From Bosea sp. OAE506 (GTDB taxonomy: Bacteria > Pseudomonadota > Alphaproteobacteria > Rhizobiales > Beijerinckiaceae), in assembly GCF_040546595.1 (NCBI RefSeq), contig NZ_JBEPOB010000001.1, forward strand, positions 2,295,001-2,359,000: a stretch of DNA of 64,000 bases. Reading direction: 5' to 3'. The notes under the pieces were generated by a model, which made no database searches, had not been told where the DNA came from, and saw nothing but the letters and a program-made list of their open reading frames with translations. The translations under genes and the position numbers were made by a program. Of this stretch, positions 47,302-56,060 are shown one piece after another (position 1 is the stretch's first letter; each line of letters begins with the position of its first letter).

Positions 47302-48189
47302 ATGTCAGTCATTCCTTTCGACCAGCGCGACGGAGTCATCTGGTTCGACGGCAAGCTCGTGCCGTGGAAGGACGCGAAGATCCACGTACTGACCCATGGG
47401 CTGCATTACGGTTCCTGCGTGTTCGAGGGCGAGCGCGCCTATGACGGCGTGATCTACAAGGGCACCGAGCACTCGCAGCGCTTTCACAAGTCGGCCGAGA
47501 TCATGGATTTCACGATCCCCTGGTCGGTCGCCGAGCTCGACGCCGCCAAGGAACTCTGCCTCAAGGAGAACGGGCTGAAGGACGCCTATCTCCGCCCGGT
47601 CGCCTGGCGCGGCTCGGAGATGATGGCGGTCTCCGGCATCAACAACACCATCCACACCGCGATCGCGGTCTGGGAGTGGCCGAGCATGTTCGACATGGCG
47701 CAGAAGCTGAAGGGCGTGCGCCTCGATGTCGCCGCCTATCGCCGGCCGGACCCGGCCTGCGCGCCTGTTCATGCCAAGGCGGCGGGGCTCTACATGATCT
47801 GCTCGCTGTCGAAGCATAAGGCGGAGCGCGCCGGTTATGCGGATGCAATGATGCTGGACTGGGAAGGCAATGTTGCTGAATGCACCGGCGCCAACATCTT
47901 CTTCATCAAGGACGGCGTGATTCACACCCCGCTGGCCGACCGCTTCCTGAACGGCATCACCCGTCAGTCGGTGATCGATCTCTGCCGCCAGCGCGGTTTC
48001 GAGGTGGTCGAGCGCCGCATCCGGCCGGAGGAGCTGGAGGGCTTCAGCGAGTGCTTCATCACCGGCTCGGCGGCCGAGGTGACGCTGGTCTCCGAGATCG
48101 GCCCCTACTCCTTCCTCACCGGCAATATGGGCAAGGTGATCATGGAGGATTACTCCGACGCCGTGCGGCCGAAATCGAAGGCGGCGTGA
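47302..48189 (+). CDS. ilvE: Branched-chain amino acid aminotransferase
   Basis: It transaminates Leu, Ile and Val with 2-oxoglutarate using PLP. The 295-residue fold-type IV enzyme has LTHGLHYGSCVFEGERAYDG near the N-terminus, the PLP Lys159 in PVHAKAAGLYM, the phosphate loop LNGITRQSV and ECFITGSAAEV. The region after Lys159 (AAGLYMICSLSKHKA) departs from the usual SGNYxNS pattern of E. coli IlvE but is coherent. AGGAG precedes the ATG. D-amino-acid or other branched substrates cannot be excluded. Confidence 0.9.
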   Translation: MSVIPFDQRDGVIWFDGKLVPWKDAKIHVLTHGLHYGSCVFEGERAYDGVIYKGTEHSQRFHKSAEIMDFTIPWSVAELDAAKELCLKENGLKDAYLRPVAWRGSEMMAVSGINNTIHTAIAVWEWPSMFDMAQKLKGVRLDVAAYRRPDPACAPVHAKAAGLYMICSLSKHKAERAGYADAMMLDWEGNVAECTGANIFFIKDGVIHTPLADRFLNGITRQSVIDLCRQRGFEVVERRIRPEELEGFSECFITGSAAEVTLVSEIGPYSFLTGNMGKVIMEDYSDAVRPKSKAA

Positions 48190-48232
48190 GCACAGGCCGT
48201 TTTGCCCGGGCTCGACCGGTGCATGACGGCCG

Positions 48233-49324
48233 CTAATTGGCAGCGCGGTCCTTGCTGCGAAACAGCGTGATCCAGTCGTCGCCAGGGATAAGGCGGCACT
48301 CGCTCATCTCGCTCCATTGGAGGACGGCGAAGCGCTTGCCGTCCCAACCATAGGAGCCCGAACTGCCGCAATCGCCGAGGCCGCGGGCCTTGGCGTAGAA
48401 GCTGATCTGGCCCGTCTTCGCGTCGAAATCGGCATTGACCAGTTCGCTGGCCGCCTTGCCCGAGGCCCCCTCGAAAGGGGCCGGTCTCGCCTTGGCGACG
48501 TCGCGCCCGCCGACCAGCCAGAACTGGCTCGAGATATTGTAGGCACCGCGCGAGCAGGCGATGGCGACCAGGCGCAGCGTGGTGTCCAGAGCCCAGGCTT
48601 CGTCGGTGTCGGTGAAGCCGTCCGGCATGTCCTCGCAGCTGTCGGGCGCGCGCCGCTTGATCTCGGCCCGCATCGCCTTGACCAGCGCCGACGCCTCGGC
48701 CTTGGCGAGGCCCTTGCCGGAGGCGGGTCGGCTGGCCATGACCGGCAGGGGCGGGGCGGCCGGTGCGGTGCCGGTCGTGCCCTTGCGGATCAGGGCGGTG
48801 GGCGTGTTGAGCCGGCCCTGCTGCTCGTCGATCCAGAGCATGGCCGCGACCGAGCCCGCGAGGGAGACCCTGAAGCTCTCAGTGTCCATCGTGGCCGTCA
48901 GGATCGTCGCCTTGCGCGCCGCCGCGATCAGGGCCTCGGCCTCCGCGGGTGGGATCGCGATCTCGGCGACCTCGCCGTCGATGCTGGTCGCCTGAAGCGG
49001 CCGCCCGGCGGGCGGGAAGGGCGCACCATCCAGGGCCAGCGCGACGGTGAAGCTCGGTTTCAGCTTCTGCGCCCGCAGCTTGAGCGCCAGCGTCGGGGCG
49101 CCATCGGGGCCGGCCGGGCGGTCGAGCCGCAGGAAGGCGATGTCGTCCTCGGTCCCGCCGGGCAGCGACAGCGCCGTGCAGGATTTCGTGTTGTCGCAGC
49201 CCGCGATCCAGTCGCGGAAGGTCTTGATCGGGCCGATCTGCGCCTGGGCTGGGGTCGCCAGGGCGCACATCAGCCCGAGCGCTGCCAGCGCACCCTTACT
49301 CCCAGCGCCGCGCGGCATCGTCAT
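48233..49324 (-). CDS. Secreted DUF1176-like protein
   Basis: The 363-residue product starts with a Sec signal ending near ATPAQAQ. The mature N-terminus KTFRDWIAGCDNTKSCTAL matches the start of DUF1176 proteins, with Cys pairs here and at SCEDMP and GLGDCGSSGSYGW that probably form disulfides in the periplasm. The function of DUF1176 is unknown. The first 29 bp overlap the 3' end of moaE, so the signal peptide is encoded inside another gene; it is probably read with moaE. Confidence 0.82.
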   Translation of the reverse strand: MTMPRGAGSKGALAALGLMCALATPAQAQIGPIKTFRDWIAGCDNTKSCTALSLPGGTEDDIAFLRLDRPAGPDGAPTLALKLRAQKLKPSFTVALALDGAPFPPAGRPLQATSIDGEVAEIAIPPAEAEALIAAARKATILTATMDTESFRVSLAGSVAAMLWIDEQQGRLNTPTALIRKGTTGTAPAAPPLPVMASRPASGKGLAKAEASALVKAMRAEIKRRAPDSCEDMPDGFTDTDEAWALDTTLRLVAIACSRGAYNISSQFWLVGGRDVAKARPAPFEGASGKAASELVNADFDAKTGQISFYAKARGLGDCGSSGSYGWDGKRFAVLQWSEMSECRLIPGDDWITLFRSKDRAAN

Positions 49325-49751
49325 CTTCTTCCTTCGCCTCGACCCAGCCGCCGGTCGTGCCGTCGGCGAGATGCTCGCGCTTCCAGAAGGGGGCGCGGGT
49401 CTTGAGATAATCCATCATGAAATCCGCCGCCTCGAAGGCCGCGCGGCGATGGGCGGACGTGGCGATCACCAGCACGATCTGCTCGCCGGGTGCGACGCGG
49501 CCATAGCGGTGGATCGCGAGCAGGCCCATCAGCGGCCAGCGTGCGGCTGCCCGCTCGGCGACGCGGGCGATCTCGGCCTCGGCCATGCCGGGATAATGCT
49601 CGAGCTCGAGCGCTGCGAGCGTGCCGCCCTCGTCGCGGCAGAGGCCGGTGAAGCTGACGACGGCGCCGATGTCGCGTCGACCGTCCGAGAGTGCGGCGAT
49701 CTCGGCCGCGAGGTCGAAATCCTCCCGCTGGATGCGGATGGTCGGCGTCAT
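49296..49751 (-). CDS. moaE: Molybdopterin synthase catalytic subunit
   Basis: With MoaD it inserts the dithiolene sulfurs into precursor Z during molybdenum cofactor synthesis. The 151-residue product has GAVVSFTGLCRDE, LELEHYPGMAEAEI and the active-site segment IVLVIATSAHRRAAFEA followed by APFWKREH, in which Lys forms the contact with the MoaD tail. It starts 7 bp after moaD. The C-terminal tail is acidic. Confidence 0.95.
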   Translation of the reverse strand: MTPTIRIQREDFDLAAEIAALSDGRRDIGAVVSFTGLCRDEGGTLAALELEHYPGMAEAEIARVAERAAARWPLMGLLAIHRYGRVAPGEQIVLVIATSAHRRAAFEAADFMMDYLKTRAPFWKREHLADGTTGGWVEAKEEDDDAARRWE

Positions 49752-49758
49752 GGGAGGC

Positions 49759-50058
49759 TCAGCCCCCCGTCATCGGCGGGAAGAAGGCGATCTCGCGGGC
49801 CCCGTCCAGGCTCGCGCCCGGCTTGACATGGGTCTGGTTGACGGCGGCGCGCACCAGCGTCTCGTCGGCAAAGGCTGCCGCATAGCCCTCGTCGCGAGCC
49901 TTCAGCCAGCGCACGAGGTCGAGCACCGTGGCGACGTCGTCCGGCAGGACGACCTGCTCCTCGGCCTGGCCGACGCGCTCGCGCACCCAGGCGAAATAGA
50001 CGAGCCGGACCGTCCGCGCCTGCGCGGCGGGGGCCTTGGTGGCGGAAGACTGCGTCAT
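49759..50058 (-). CDS. moaD: Molybdopterin synthase sulfur-carrier subunit
   Basis: A 99-residue ubiquitin-fold protein ending in the diglycine tail PPMTGG that carries the thiocarboxylate. The core reads RLVYFAWVRERVG, VLDLVRWLKA and VNQTHVKPGASL. A 12-residue N-terminal extension rich in Ala precedes the fold. The start at 50058 overlaps the pgsA stop as ATGA, so translation is coupled to pgsA. Confidence 0.94.
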   Translation of the reverse strand: MTQSSATKAPAAQARTVRLVYFAWVRERVGQAEEQVVLPDDVATVLDLVRWLKARDEGYAAAFADETLVRAAVNQTHVKPGASLDGAREIAFFPPMTGG

Positions 50059-50678
50059 GAGCCGCGCGCGTCCTCGTCGACCATGTGGCGGATGCCGGCG
50101 TTGAAATAGTCCCAGCCGGTGTAGATCGTCAGCGCTGCGGCGATCCAGAGCATCACGATGCCGATCTGCGTGTTGTAGGGCAGGACGGTGTCGCCCGCCG
50201 GTCCCGCGACGAGAAAGCCGAGCGCGAGCAGTTGCGCCGTCGTCTTCCACTTGGCGACCTTGCTGACGGGGACGCTGACCTTCAGATCGGCGAGGAACTC
50301 GCGCAGTCCCGAGACCAGGATCTCACGGCAGAGGATAACGATCGCCGCCCAGACGGCCCAGCCCTTGATCGTCTCGGTGTGGACGAGCATCAGGAGCAGC
50401 GCGCAGACGAGCAGCTTGTCGGCGATCGGATCGAGCATGCGGCCGATGGCGGATTGCTGGCTCCAGGCCCGCGCGATCCAGCCGTCGAGATAGTCGGTGA
50501 CGGCGGCGGCGACATAGACGGCGAGCGCGATCCAGCGCACCCAGTCGTCCTTTGGCCAAAAAAGCAGCCCCACCAGCGCCGGGATCGCCAGGATCCGGCC
50601 GTAGGTGAGCAGGTTCGGCAGGGACCACGGCCCGCGCCGCCTGATGGCGTCTGGAAGAATCGTCACGGAAATCACCAA
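50055..50678 (-). CDS. pgsA: CDP-diacylglycerol-glycerol-3-phosphate 3-phosphatidyltransferase
   Basis: It makes phosphatidylglycerol phosphate in the inner membrane. The 207-residue product has the CDP-alcohol phosphotransferase motif complete: Asp62, Asp65-Gly66, Ala69-Arg70, Gly79, Asp83 and Asp87 (TDYLDGWIAR through MLDPIADK). About four to five helices are visible. It follows uvrC by 55 bp and overlaps moaD, an order seen in many Rhizobiales. Confidence 0.95.
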   Translation of the reverse strand: MVISVTILPDAIRRRGPWSLPNLLTYGRILAIPALVGLLFWPKDDWVRWIALAVYVAAAVTDYLDGWIARAWSQQSAIGRMLDPIADKLLVCALLLMLVHTETIKGWAVWAAIVILCREILVSGLREFLADLKVSVPVSKVAKWKTTAQLLALGFLVAGPAGDTVLPYNTQIGIVMLWIAAALTIYTGWDYFNAGIRHMVDEDARGS

Positions 50679-50733
50679 AGCAGCCGCCCCGTCACAGCGT
50701 CAACACGCAATGCGGCGACAATGCCAGTGATCG

Positions 50734-52885
50734 TCAGCCATCGTGAAAATAATCATGCACCGCCTTGGCCGTGGCGGCGTTCACGCCAGGCGTCCGCATC
50801 AGGTCGTCGAGCTTGGCGCGCTTGATCGCCTTGACCGTTCCGAAATGGAGCAGCAGCGCCCGTTTCCGCGACGGGCCGATGCCGGGAATCTCGTCGAGCG
50901 GGTTCTTCATCGTGTCTTTCTTGCGCCGCGCCCGATGCGTGCCGATGGCGAAGCGGTGGGCCTCGTCGCGCAGACGCTGGATGAAGTAGAGCGCCGGATC
51001 GCGCGGCTGCAGCTTGAAGGGCTCGCGGCCCGCCATATGGAAGGTCTCCCGCATGGCGTTGCGATCCTCGCCCTTGGCGATCGCGACGAGCGGAATGTCC
51101 TGCGCGCCGAGCTCGGCCATGATCTTCTGCGCCGCGGCGAACTGGCCTTTGCCACCGTCGACGATGACCAGGTCGGGGCGTGAGGGAAAGCTATCGTCGT
51201 CGGGGTCGGCGGGTGCCGCGGATCGATCGATCCCACCCGAGCCCTCATCCTGAGGAGCGCCGTCAGGCGCGTCTCGAAGGATGCTGGTCGAGGCTCCGTC
51301 GTCCGCTGGAGCAACCTTCGAGACGGCCGCTGGTTCGGCCTCCTCAGGATGAGGGGTGGAGGGCAGAGAAATGCCCGCTTCCTTCGCCAGCCGCGCGAAG
51401 CGCCGCTGCAGCACCTCGCGCATCATGCCGAAATCGTCGCCGGCGATCGTGTCTGTCGAGATGTTGAAGGTGCGGTAGTGGCTCTTCATGAAGCCGTCCC
51501 GGCCCGCCACGACCATGCCGCCGACGGCGTTCGTGCCCATGATGTGGGAGTTGTCGTAGACCTCGACGCGGCGCGGCGGCCTGGCCAGCCCGAAGGCTGC
51601 GCCGAGCGCGGCCAGCAGTGAGGTCTGGCCGGCATTGTCGGCGAGCTTGCGCGAGAGCGCCTCGCGGGCGTTCTTTCGCGCCATCTCGATGAGATCGACG
51701 CGCTCGCCGCGTTTGGGATTGGCGACCTCGACCTTGCGACCGGCGCGGGCGGACAGCGCCTGGCCGATCAGCTCGATCTCGGCCAGTTCATGCGAGAGCA
51801 GCACGAGCCGCGGCGGCGGCTTGTCGTCGTAGAACTGGGTGACGACCGAGGCCAGCACCTCCGCCGGCGTCAGGCTGCGGTCGGCGCGCGGGAAGATGGC
51901 GCGGTTGCCCCAGTTCTGCTTGTTGCGGAAGAAGAAGATCTCGACGCAGAACTGCCCGGCCTGCTCGTCGATGGCGAAGACATCCGCCTCCTCGACCGCC
52001 TTGCGTGTTGATGTCCTGCCCGGCCTGCACGGCCGAGAGCGCCGCAAGCCGGTCGCGATAGCGCGCTGCCTTCTCGAATTCGAGCTCTTCGGCCGCCTCC
52101 TGCATCCGTGTCGAGAGCAGCTGCTTGACGTTGGACGAACGGCCCGAGAGGAAGTCGCGTGCCTGGCCTGCCAGCGCCTGATAGTCGGGGATCGCAATCT
52201 CGCCCGTGCAGGGGCCGGCGCAGCGCTTGATCTGGAAGAGCAGGCAGGGCCGGGTGCGGTTCTCGTAGAAGGAATCGGTGCAGGAGCGCAGCAGGAAGGC
52301 CTTCTGCAGCGCGTCGATCGTCCGCTCTACCGCCCAGACCGAGGCGAAGGGGCCGAAATAGTCGCCCTTGCGCTGGCGCGAGCCCCTGTGCTTCGCGATC
52401 TGCGGCGCCTCGTGGTCGCCGCTCAGCAGGATGTAGGGGAAGCTCTTGTCGTCGCGCAGCAGCACATTGTAGCGCGGCCGCAGCTGCTTGATCAGGTTGG
52501 ATTCGAGCAGCAGCGCCTCGGTTTCCGTCCCCGTGGTGACGAATTCCATGTTCGCCGTCTCGGCGATCATCCGGGCGACCGCATTGGTGTGGGCCATGCC
52601 GCGCGCATAGGCCGTCACCCGGTTCTTCAGGTTCTTGGCCTTGCCGACATAGAGAACCTCGCCGGCGGTATCGAACATCCGGTAGACGCCGGGCTTGTTG
52701 GGCAGATGCTTGGCGAAGCCGGCGATGACCTCGATGCCGTGCTTCAGCGCGCCCGGCGCGGTCTCGCCGAGATCGAGTGGCGGCGTCGGCAGGGCCTCCT
52801 CGGCTTCGGGCTCCGGGCCAGCCCCGGTGTCCGGCAGGTCCTCTTCGGGCGGGTGCTGGGTCGGTTCGCGATTCATCGCTCGCAT
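50734..52885 (-). pseudogene. uvrC: Excinuclease ABC subunit C, with one-base frameshift and in-frame palindromic insert
   Basis: UvrC makes the two cuts in nucleotide excision repair. The N-terminal part (52885 to about 52000) has an acidic extension, the GIY-YIG domain ([20 protein letters not shown]), CAGPCTGEI and UVR region, up to [11 protein letters not shown]. The rest, from [11 protein letters not shown] to the C-terminal helix-hairpin-helix ([15 protein letters not shown]), is in another frame. Removing one base of the CC at 51999-52000 restores a 716-residue protein. A 114-bp palindromic repeat (51242-51355) is inserted in frame before [12 protein letters not shown]. The frameshift may be a sequencing error or a real mutation. 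Confidence 0.9.
51242..51355. repeat. Palindromic repeat element inside uvrC
   Basis: The 114-bp element has a 16-bp perfect outer arm (51242-51257 with 51340-51355) and an inner arm of 14/15 matches (51271-51285 with 51310-51324). The arms have the same sequence as the intergenic copy at 21679-21797. Its length is a multiple of three and it has no stop in the uvrC frame, where it encodes a Pro/Glu/Ala/Asp-rich stretch starting [12 protein letters not shown] and ending [11 protein letters not shown]. Confidence 0.9.
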
Positions 52886-53021
52886 GTAGGATGCGCGAGG
52901 CGTTTCGTCATGTCAGCAGTCGCGCTCCGGTGTTCAAGGCGGCCGGTCCCATGGGCTTCGCTTGATCGGTCCAGCCTGCGTCGCCATCTGCGGATGACCG
53001 AAACGAGATCGAAAGCGCCTC

Positions 53022-54038
53022 ATGTCCTCATCTGATCATCTGCAGATCGTGCTCGCCTCGCGGCCCGAAGGGCGCCCTGCGGCGGCCAATTTCCGGGTGG
53101 AGCGGGCGCCGATCCCGACGCCTTCCGAGGGCGAGGTGCTGCTGAAGATTCTCTATCTCTCGCTCGATCCGTACATGCGCGGGCGGATGAGCGCCGCGAA
53201 GAGCTATGCTGCGCCGACCGAGATCGGCGCCGTCATGGAGGGCGGGACGGTCGCCGAGGTGCTGGAGAGCCGGCATCCCGGCTTTGCGGCGGGCGATATC
53301 GTGCTGTCCCACTCCGGCTGGCAGAGCCATGCGCTGGCGAAGGGCGATCAACTGCGCAAGCTCGATCCGGCTGCCGCGCCCGTCACCACGGCGCTCGGTG
53401 TGTTGGGCATGCCGGGCTTCACCGCCTATGCGGGACTTCTCACCATCGGCCAGCTGAAGAAGGGCGAGACGGTCGTCGTGGCCGCCGCCAGCGGCCCGGT
53501 CGGTTCGGCCGTCGGCCAGATCGCGCGGATCAAGGGTGCACGCGCCGTCGGCATCGCGGGCGGGCCGGAGAAATGCGCTTTTGTGCGCGACACCTTCGGA
53601 TTCGACGCCGTGATCGACCATCGCGCGCCGGATTTCGCGGCGCAGCTCGCGGCGGCTTGCCCCGATGGCATCGACGTCTATTTCGAGAATGTCGGCGGCA
53701 AGGTCTGGGACGCGGTCTTCCCGCTGCTCAACACGTTCGCGCGCATCCCGGTCTGCGGGCTGGTCGCGCAGTACAACGCCACCGGGGATTTCGAGGGGCC
53801 CGACCGGCTGCCCGTGCTGATGCGGCAGGTTCTTTCGAAGAGCCTGCTGATCCGCGGCTTCATCCAGCGCGAATTCATCGCCCAGCGCCCGGATTTCGAG
53901 CGCGAGATGGCAGCCTGGATCGCCAGCGGCGCGGTCAAATACAAGGAAGACATTGTCGAGGGGCTGGAACGGGCGCCCGAGGCCTTCATCGGGCTGCTCG
54001 AGGGCGGCAATTTCGGGAAGCTGATCGTCAAGCTGTGA
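53022..54038 (+). CDS. NADPH-dependent medium-chain reductase (CurA/prostaglandin-reductase type)
   Basis: A 338-residue zinc-free MDR protein that reduces the double bond of alpha,beta-unsaturated ketones or aldehydes. LSLDPYMRGRMS near residue 48, GMPGFTAYAGL, the nucleotide-binding loop VVAAASGPVGSAVGQIA and FENVGGKVWDAVFPLLN match the CurA/PTGR family. It is divergent from uvrC across 136 bp. Physiological substrate unknown; detoxification is usual. Confidence 0.9.
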   Translation: MSSSDHLQIVLASRPEGRPAAANFRVERAPIPTPSEGEVLLKILYLSLDPYMRGRMSAAKSYAAPTEIGAVMEGGTVAEVLESRHPGFAAGDIVLSHSGWQSHALAKGDQLRKLDPAAAPVTTALGVLGMPGFTAYAGLLTIGQLKKGETVVVAAASGPVGSAVGQIARIKGARAVGIAGGPEKCAFVRDTFGFDAVIDHRAPDFAAQLAAACPDGIDVYFENVGGKVWDAVFPLLNTFARIPVCGLVAQYNATGDFEGPDRLPVLMRQVLSKSLLIRGFIQREFIAQRPDFEREMAAWIASGAVKYKEDIVEGLERAPEAFIGLLEGGNFGKLIVKL

Positions 54039-54125
54039 GCGGAAGGGCAGCGGCTGGGGGTGTTTTCGCTTGACCGCATCGCAAGCGGGCAGCCATCACC
54101 TGCTGCCCGCCACCGGATGCCGTCC

Positions 54126-54965
54126 ATGCCCACTTTCGCTATCGCCTTCCCGGTGATCGACCCGGTCGCGCTGCAACTCGGGCCGCTCTCGGTCAAATGG
54201 TATGGTCTGGCCTATGTCGTCGGGCTGCTCGGCGGCTGGTGGTATGCGCGCCGGCTGGTTTCGTCCGAGCCACTCTGGGCGGGGCGGGCACGGCCGAAGG
54301 CCGACGAGCTCGACGACATGCTGGTGTTCGTGGCGCTCGGCGTCGTGCTCGGCGGGCGGCTGGGCTTCGTGCTGTTCTACGATCTGGCGCGTTATCTCGC
54401 CCGGCCGCAGGACATCCTGGCAATCTGGCAGGGGGGCATGTCCTTCCATGGCGGGCTGATCGGCGCGACGCTGGGGCTGTGGCTGTTCGCGCGGCGGCGC
54501 GGCTATCCGGCGCTGGCGGTGTTCGACATCGCCGCCGCTGTCGTGCCGATCGGGCTGTTCCTCGGGCGCATCGCCAATTTCATCAATGCCGAGCTCTGGG
54601 GCCGGCCGGCGCCGGGCGTGGCCTGGGCGATGGTGTTCCCCGGCGGCGGGCCGCTGCCACGCCATCCGAGCCAGCTCTACGAGGCCTTCTCCGAGGGGCT
54701 CCTGCTCTTCATCCTGCTGGCGCTGCTGGTGCGGGCCGGCGGGCTGAAGCGGCCAGGCCTCGTCGCCGGCGTCTTCGGCATGGGCTATGCGGTTGCGCGC
54801 ATCGTCTGCGAATTCTTCCGCGAGCCCGACCCGCAGCTCGGCTTCCTGTTTGGGACCTCGGTCGATGCGCTCTCGGGCGGAATCACCATGGGCATGCTGC
54901 TCTCGCTGCCGCTGTTCGCGGCGGGGCTGGTTCTCGTGCTGCGCGCCCGGCGAGGCGCTGCGTGA
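54126..54965 (+). CDS. lgt: Prolipoprotein diacylglyceryl transferase
   Basis: It adds diacylglycerol to the lipobox Cys of prolipoproteins in the inner membrane. The 279-residue multi-span product has VKWYGLAYVVGLLGGWWYAR, GGRLGFVLFYDL and GGMSFHGGLIGA with the catalytic His, GRIANFINAELWGRP and HPSQLYEAFSEG. I used the ATG at 54126; 54117 is three codons earlier and equally weak in ribosome site. Its stop overlaps the GTG of the next gene. Confidence 0.95.
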   Translation: MPTFAIAFPVIDPVALQLGPLSVKWYGLAYVVGLLGGWWYARRLVSSEPLWAGRARPKADELDDMLVFVALGVVLGGRLGFVLFYDLARYLARPQDILAIWQGGMSFHGGLIGATLGLWLFARRRGYPALAVFDIAAAVVPIGLFLGRIANFINAELWGRPAPGVAWAMVFPGGGPLPRHPSQLYEAFSEGLLLFILLALLVRAGGLKRPGLVAGVFGMGYAVARIVCEFFREPDPQLGFLFGTSVDALSGGITMGMLLSLPLFAAGLVLVLRARRGAA

Positions 54966-56059
54966 CCACGCTGAAGACGGAACTTGTCCGCCTGATCGCG
55001 GAAGAGGGCCCGCTTCCCATCTCGCGCTTCATGGCGCTGTGCCTCGGCCATCCCAGGCATGGCTACTACATGACGCGCGACCCCTTCGGAGCGCAGGGCG
55101 ACTTCACCACCGCGCCCGAGATCAGCCAGATGTTCGGCGAGATGATCGGGCTCTGGGCCGCCCATCTCTGGCAGGCGATGGGCGCGCCCCGTCGGTTCGC
55201 CCTGATCGAGATCGGCCCGGGGCGTGGCACGCTGATGGCCGACATGTTGCGCGCGACGCGAGTCCTGCCGGGCTTCCGGGAGGCGGCGGTGGTTCATCTG
55301 GTCGAGACTAGCCCCGTGCTGCGCGAAATTCAGGCCGCGACGCTTTCCGGCAAGGCGGAGCCGGTCTGGCACGAGCGGCTCGAGACAGCGCTGGAGGGGC
55401 CGGCGATCATCGTCGCCAACGAATTGCTCGATGCGCTGCCGCTCGACCAGTTCGTGATGACGCAGCAGGGCTGGTGCGAGCGGATGGTCGGGCTGGACGG
55501 GGAGGGGCGCCTCGCCTTCGGACTGGCCGTGATGGCTTCCGACGGGGCGGGGCCCGCGACGGCGCCGCCCGGCGCGATCCTGGAGCAGCCGCTGGCGGCC
55601 CTGTCGCTGGTGTCGGGCGTCGCATCACACGTGGCCCGGGAAGGCGGCGGGGCGCTCTTCATCGACTATGGCTCGCTGCAATCAGGCTTCGGCGACACGC
55701 TGCAGGCGATGCGCCGGCACGCTTTCGTCGATCCGCTGGAGGAGCCTGGCGAGGCGGATCTGACCGTGCATGTCGATTTTGCCCGGATGGCGCAGGCAGG
55801 GCTGCGGGCGGGCGCCGCGATCCACGGCCCCGTCCGGCAGGCGGATTTCCTGCTGGCGCTGGGCCTCGCCGAGCGGGCGCAAGCCCTGTCGGCCAATGCG
55901 ACGCCGGAGCAAGCGGCGTCGATCGGCGCGGCCTTCGACCGGCTGACGGAGCGAGGGGGCACCGGCATGGGCGATCTGTTCAAGGTTCTGGCTATTTCGC
56001 ATCCGGGCTTGCTGCCCTTGCCCGGATTTGACCTTCATCGCCTGCCAGAGCAGGGCTGA
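54962..56059 (+). CDS. MidA/NDUFAF7-like SAM-dependent methyltransferase
   Basis: A 365-residue class I methyltransferase of the COG1565 family. GHPRHGYYMTRDPFGAQGDFTTAPEISQMFGE near the N-terminus is the family hallmark, followed by the SAM loop LIEIGPGRGTLMADML, NELLDALPLDQFV and IDYG. NDUFAF7 methylates an Arg of complex I in mitochondria; the bacterial role is less clear. The GTG start at 54962 overlaps the lgt stop as GTGA. It sits in the conserved lgt-methyltransferase-pgeF order. Confidence 0.9.
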   Translation: MTTLKTELVRLIAEEGPLPISRFMALCLGHPRHGYYMTRDPFGAQGDFTTAPEISQMFGEMIGLWAAHLWQAMGAPRRFALIEIGPGRGTLMADMLRATRVLPGFREAAVVHLVETSPVLREIQAATLSGKAEPVWHERLETALEGPAIIVANELLDALPLDQFVMTQQGWCERMVGLDGEGRLAFGLAVMASDGAGPATAPPGAILEQPLAALSLVSGVASHVAREGGGALFIDYGSLQSGFGDTLQAMRRHAFVDPLEEPGEADLTVHVDFARMAQAGLRAGAAIHGPVRQADFLLALGLAERAQALSANATPEQAASIGAAFDRLTERGGTGMGDLFKVLAISHPGLLPLPGFDLHRLPEQG

Positions 56060-56060
56060 C

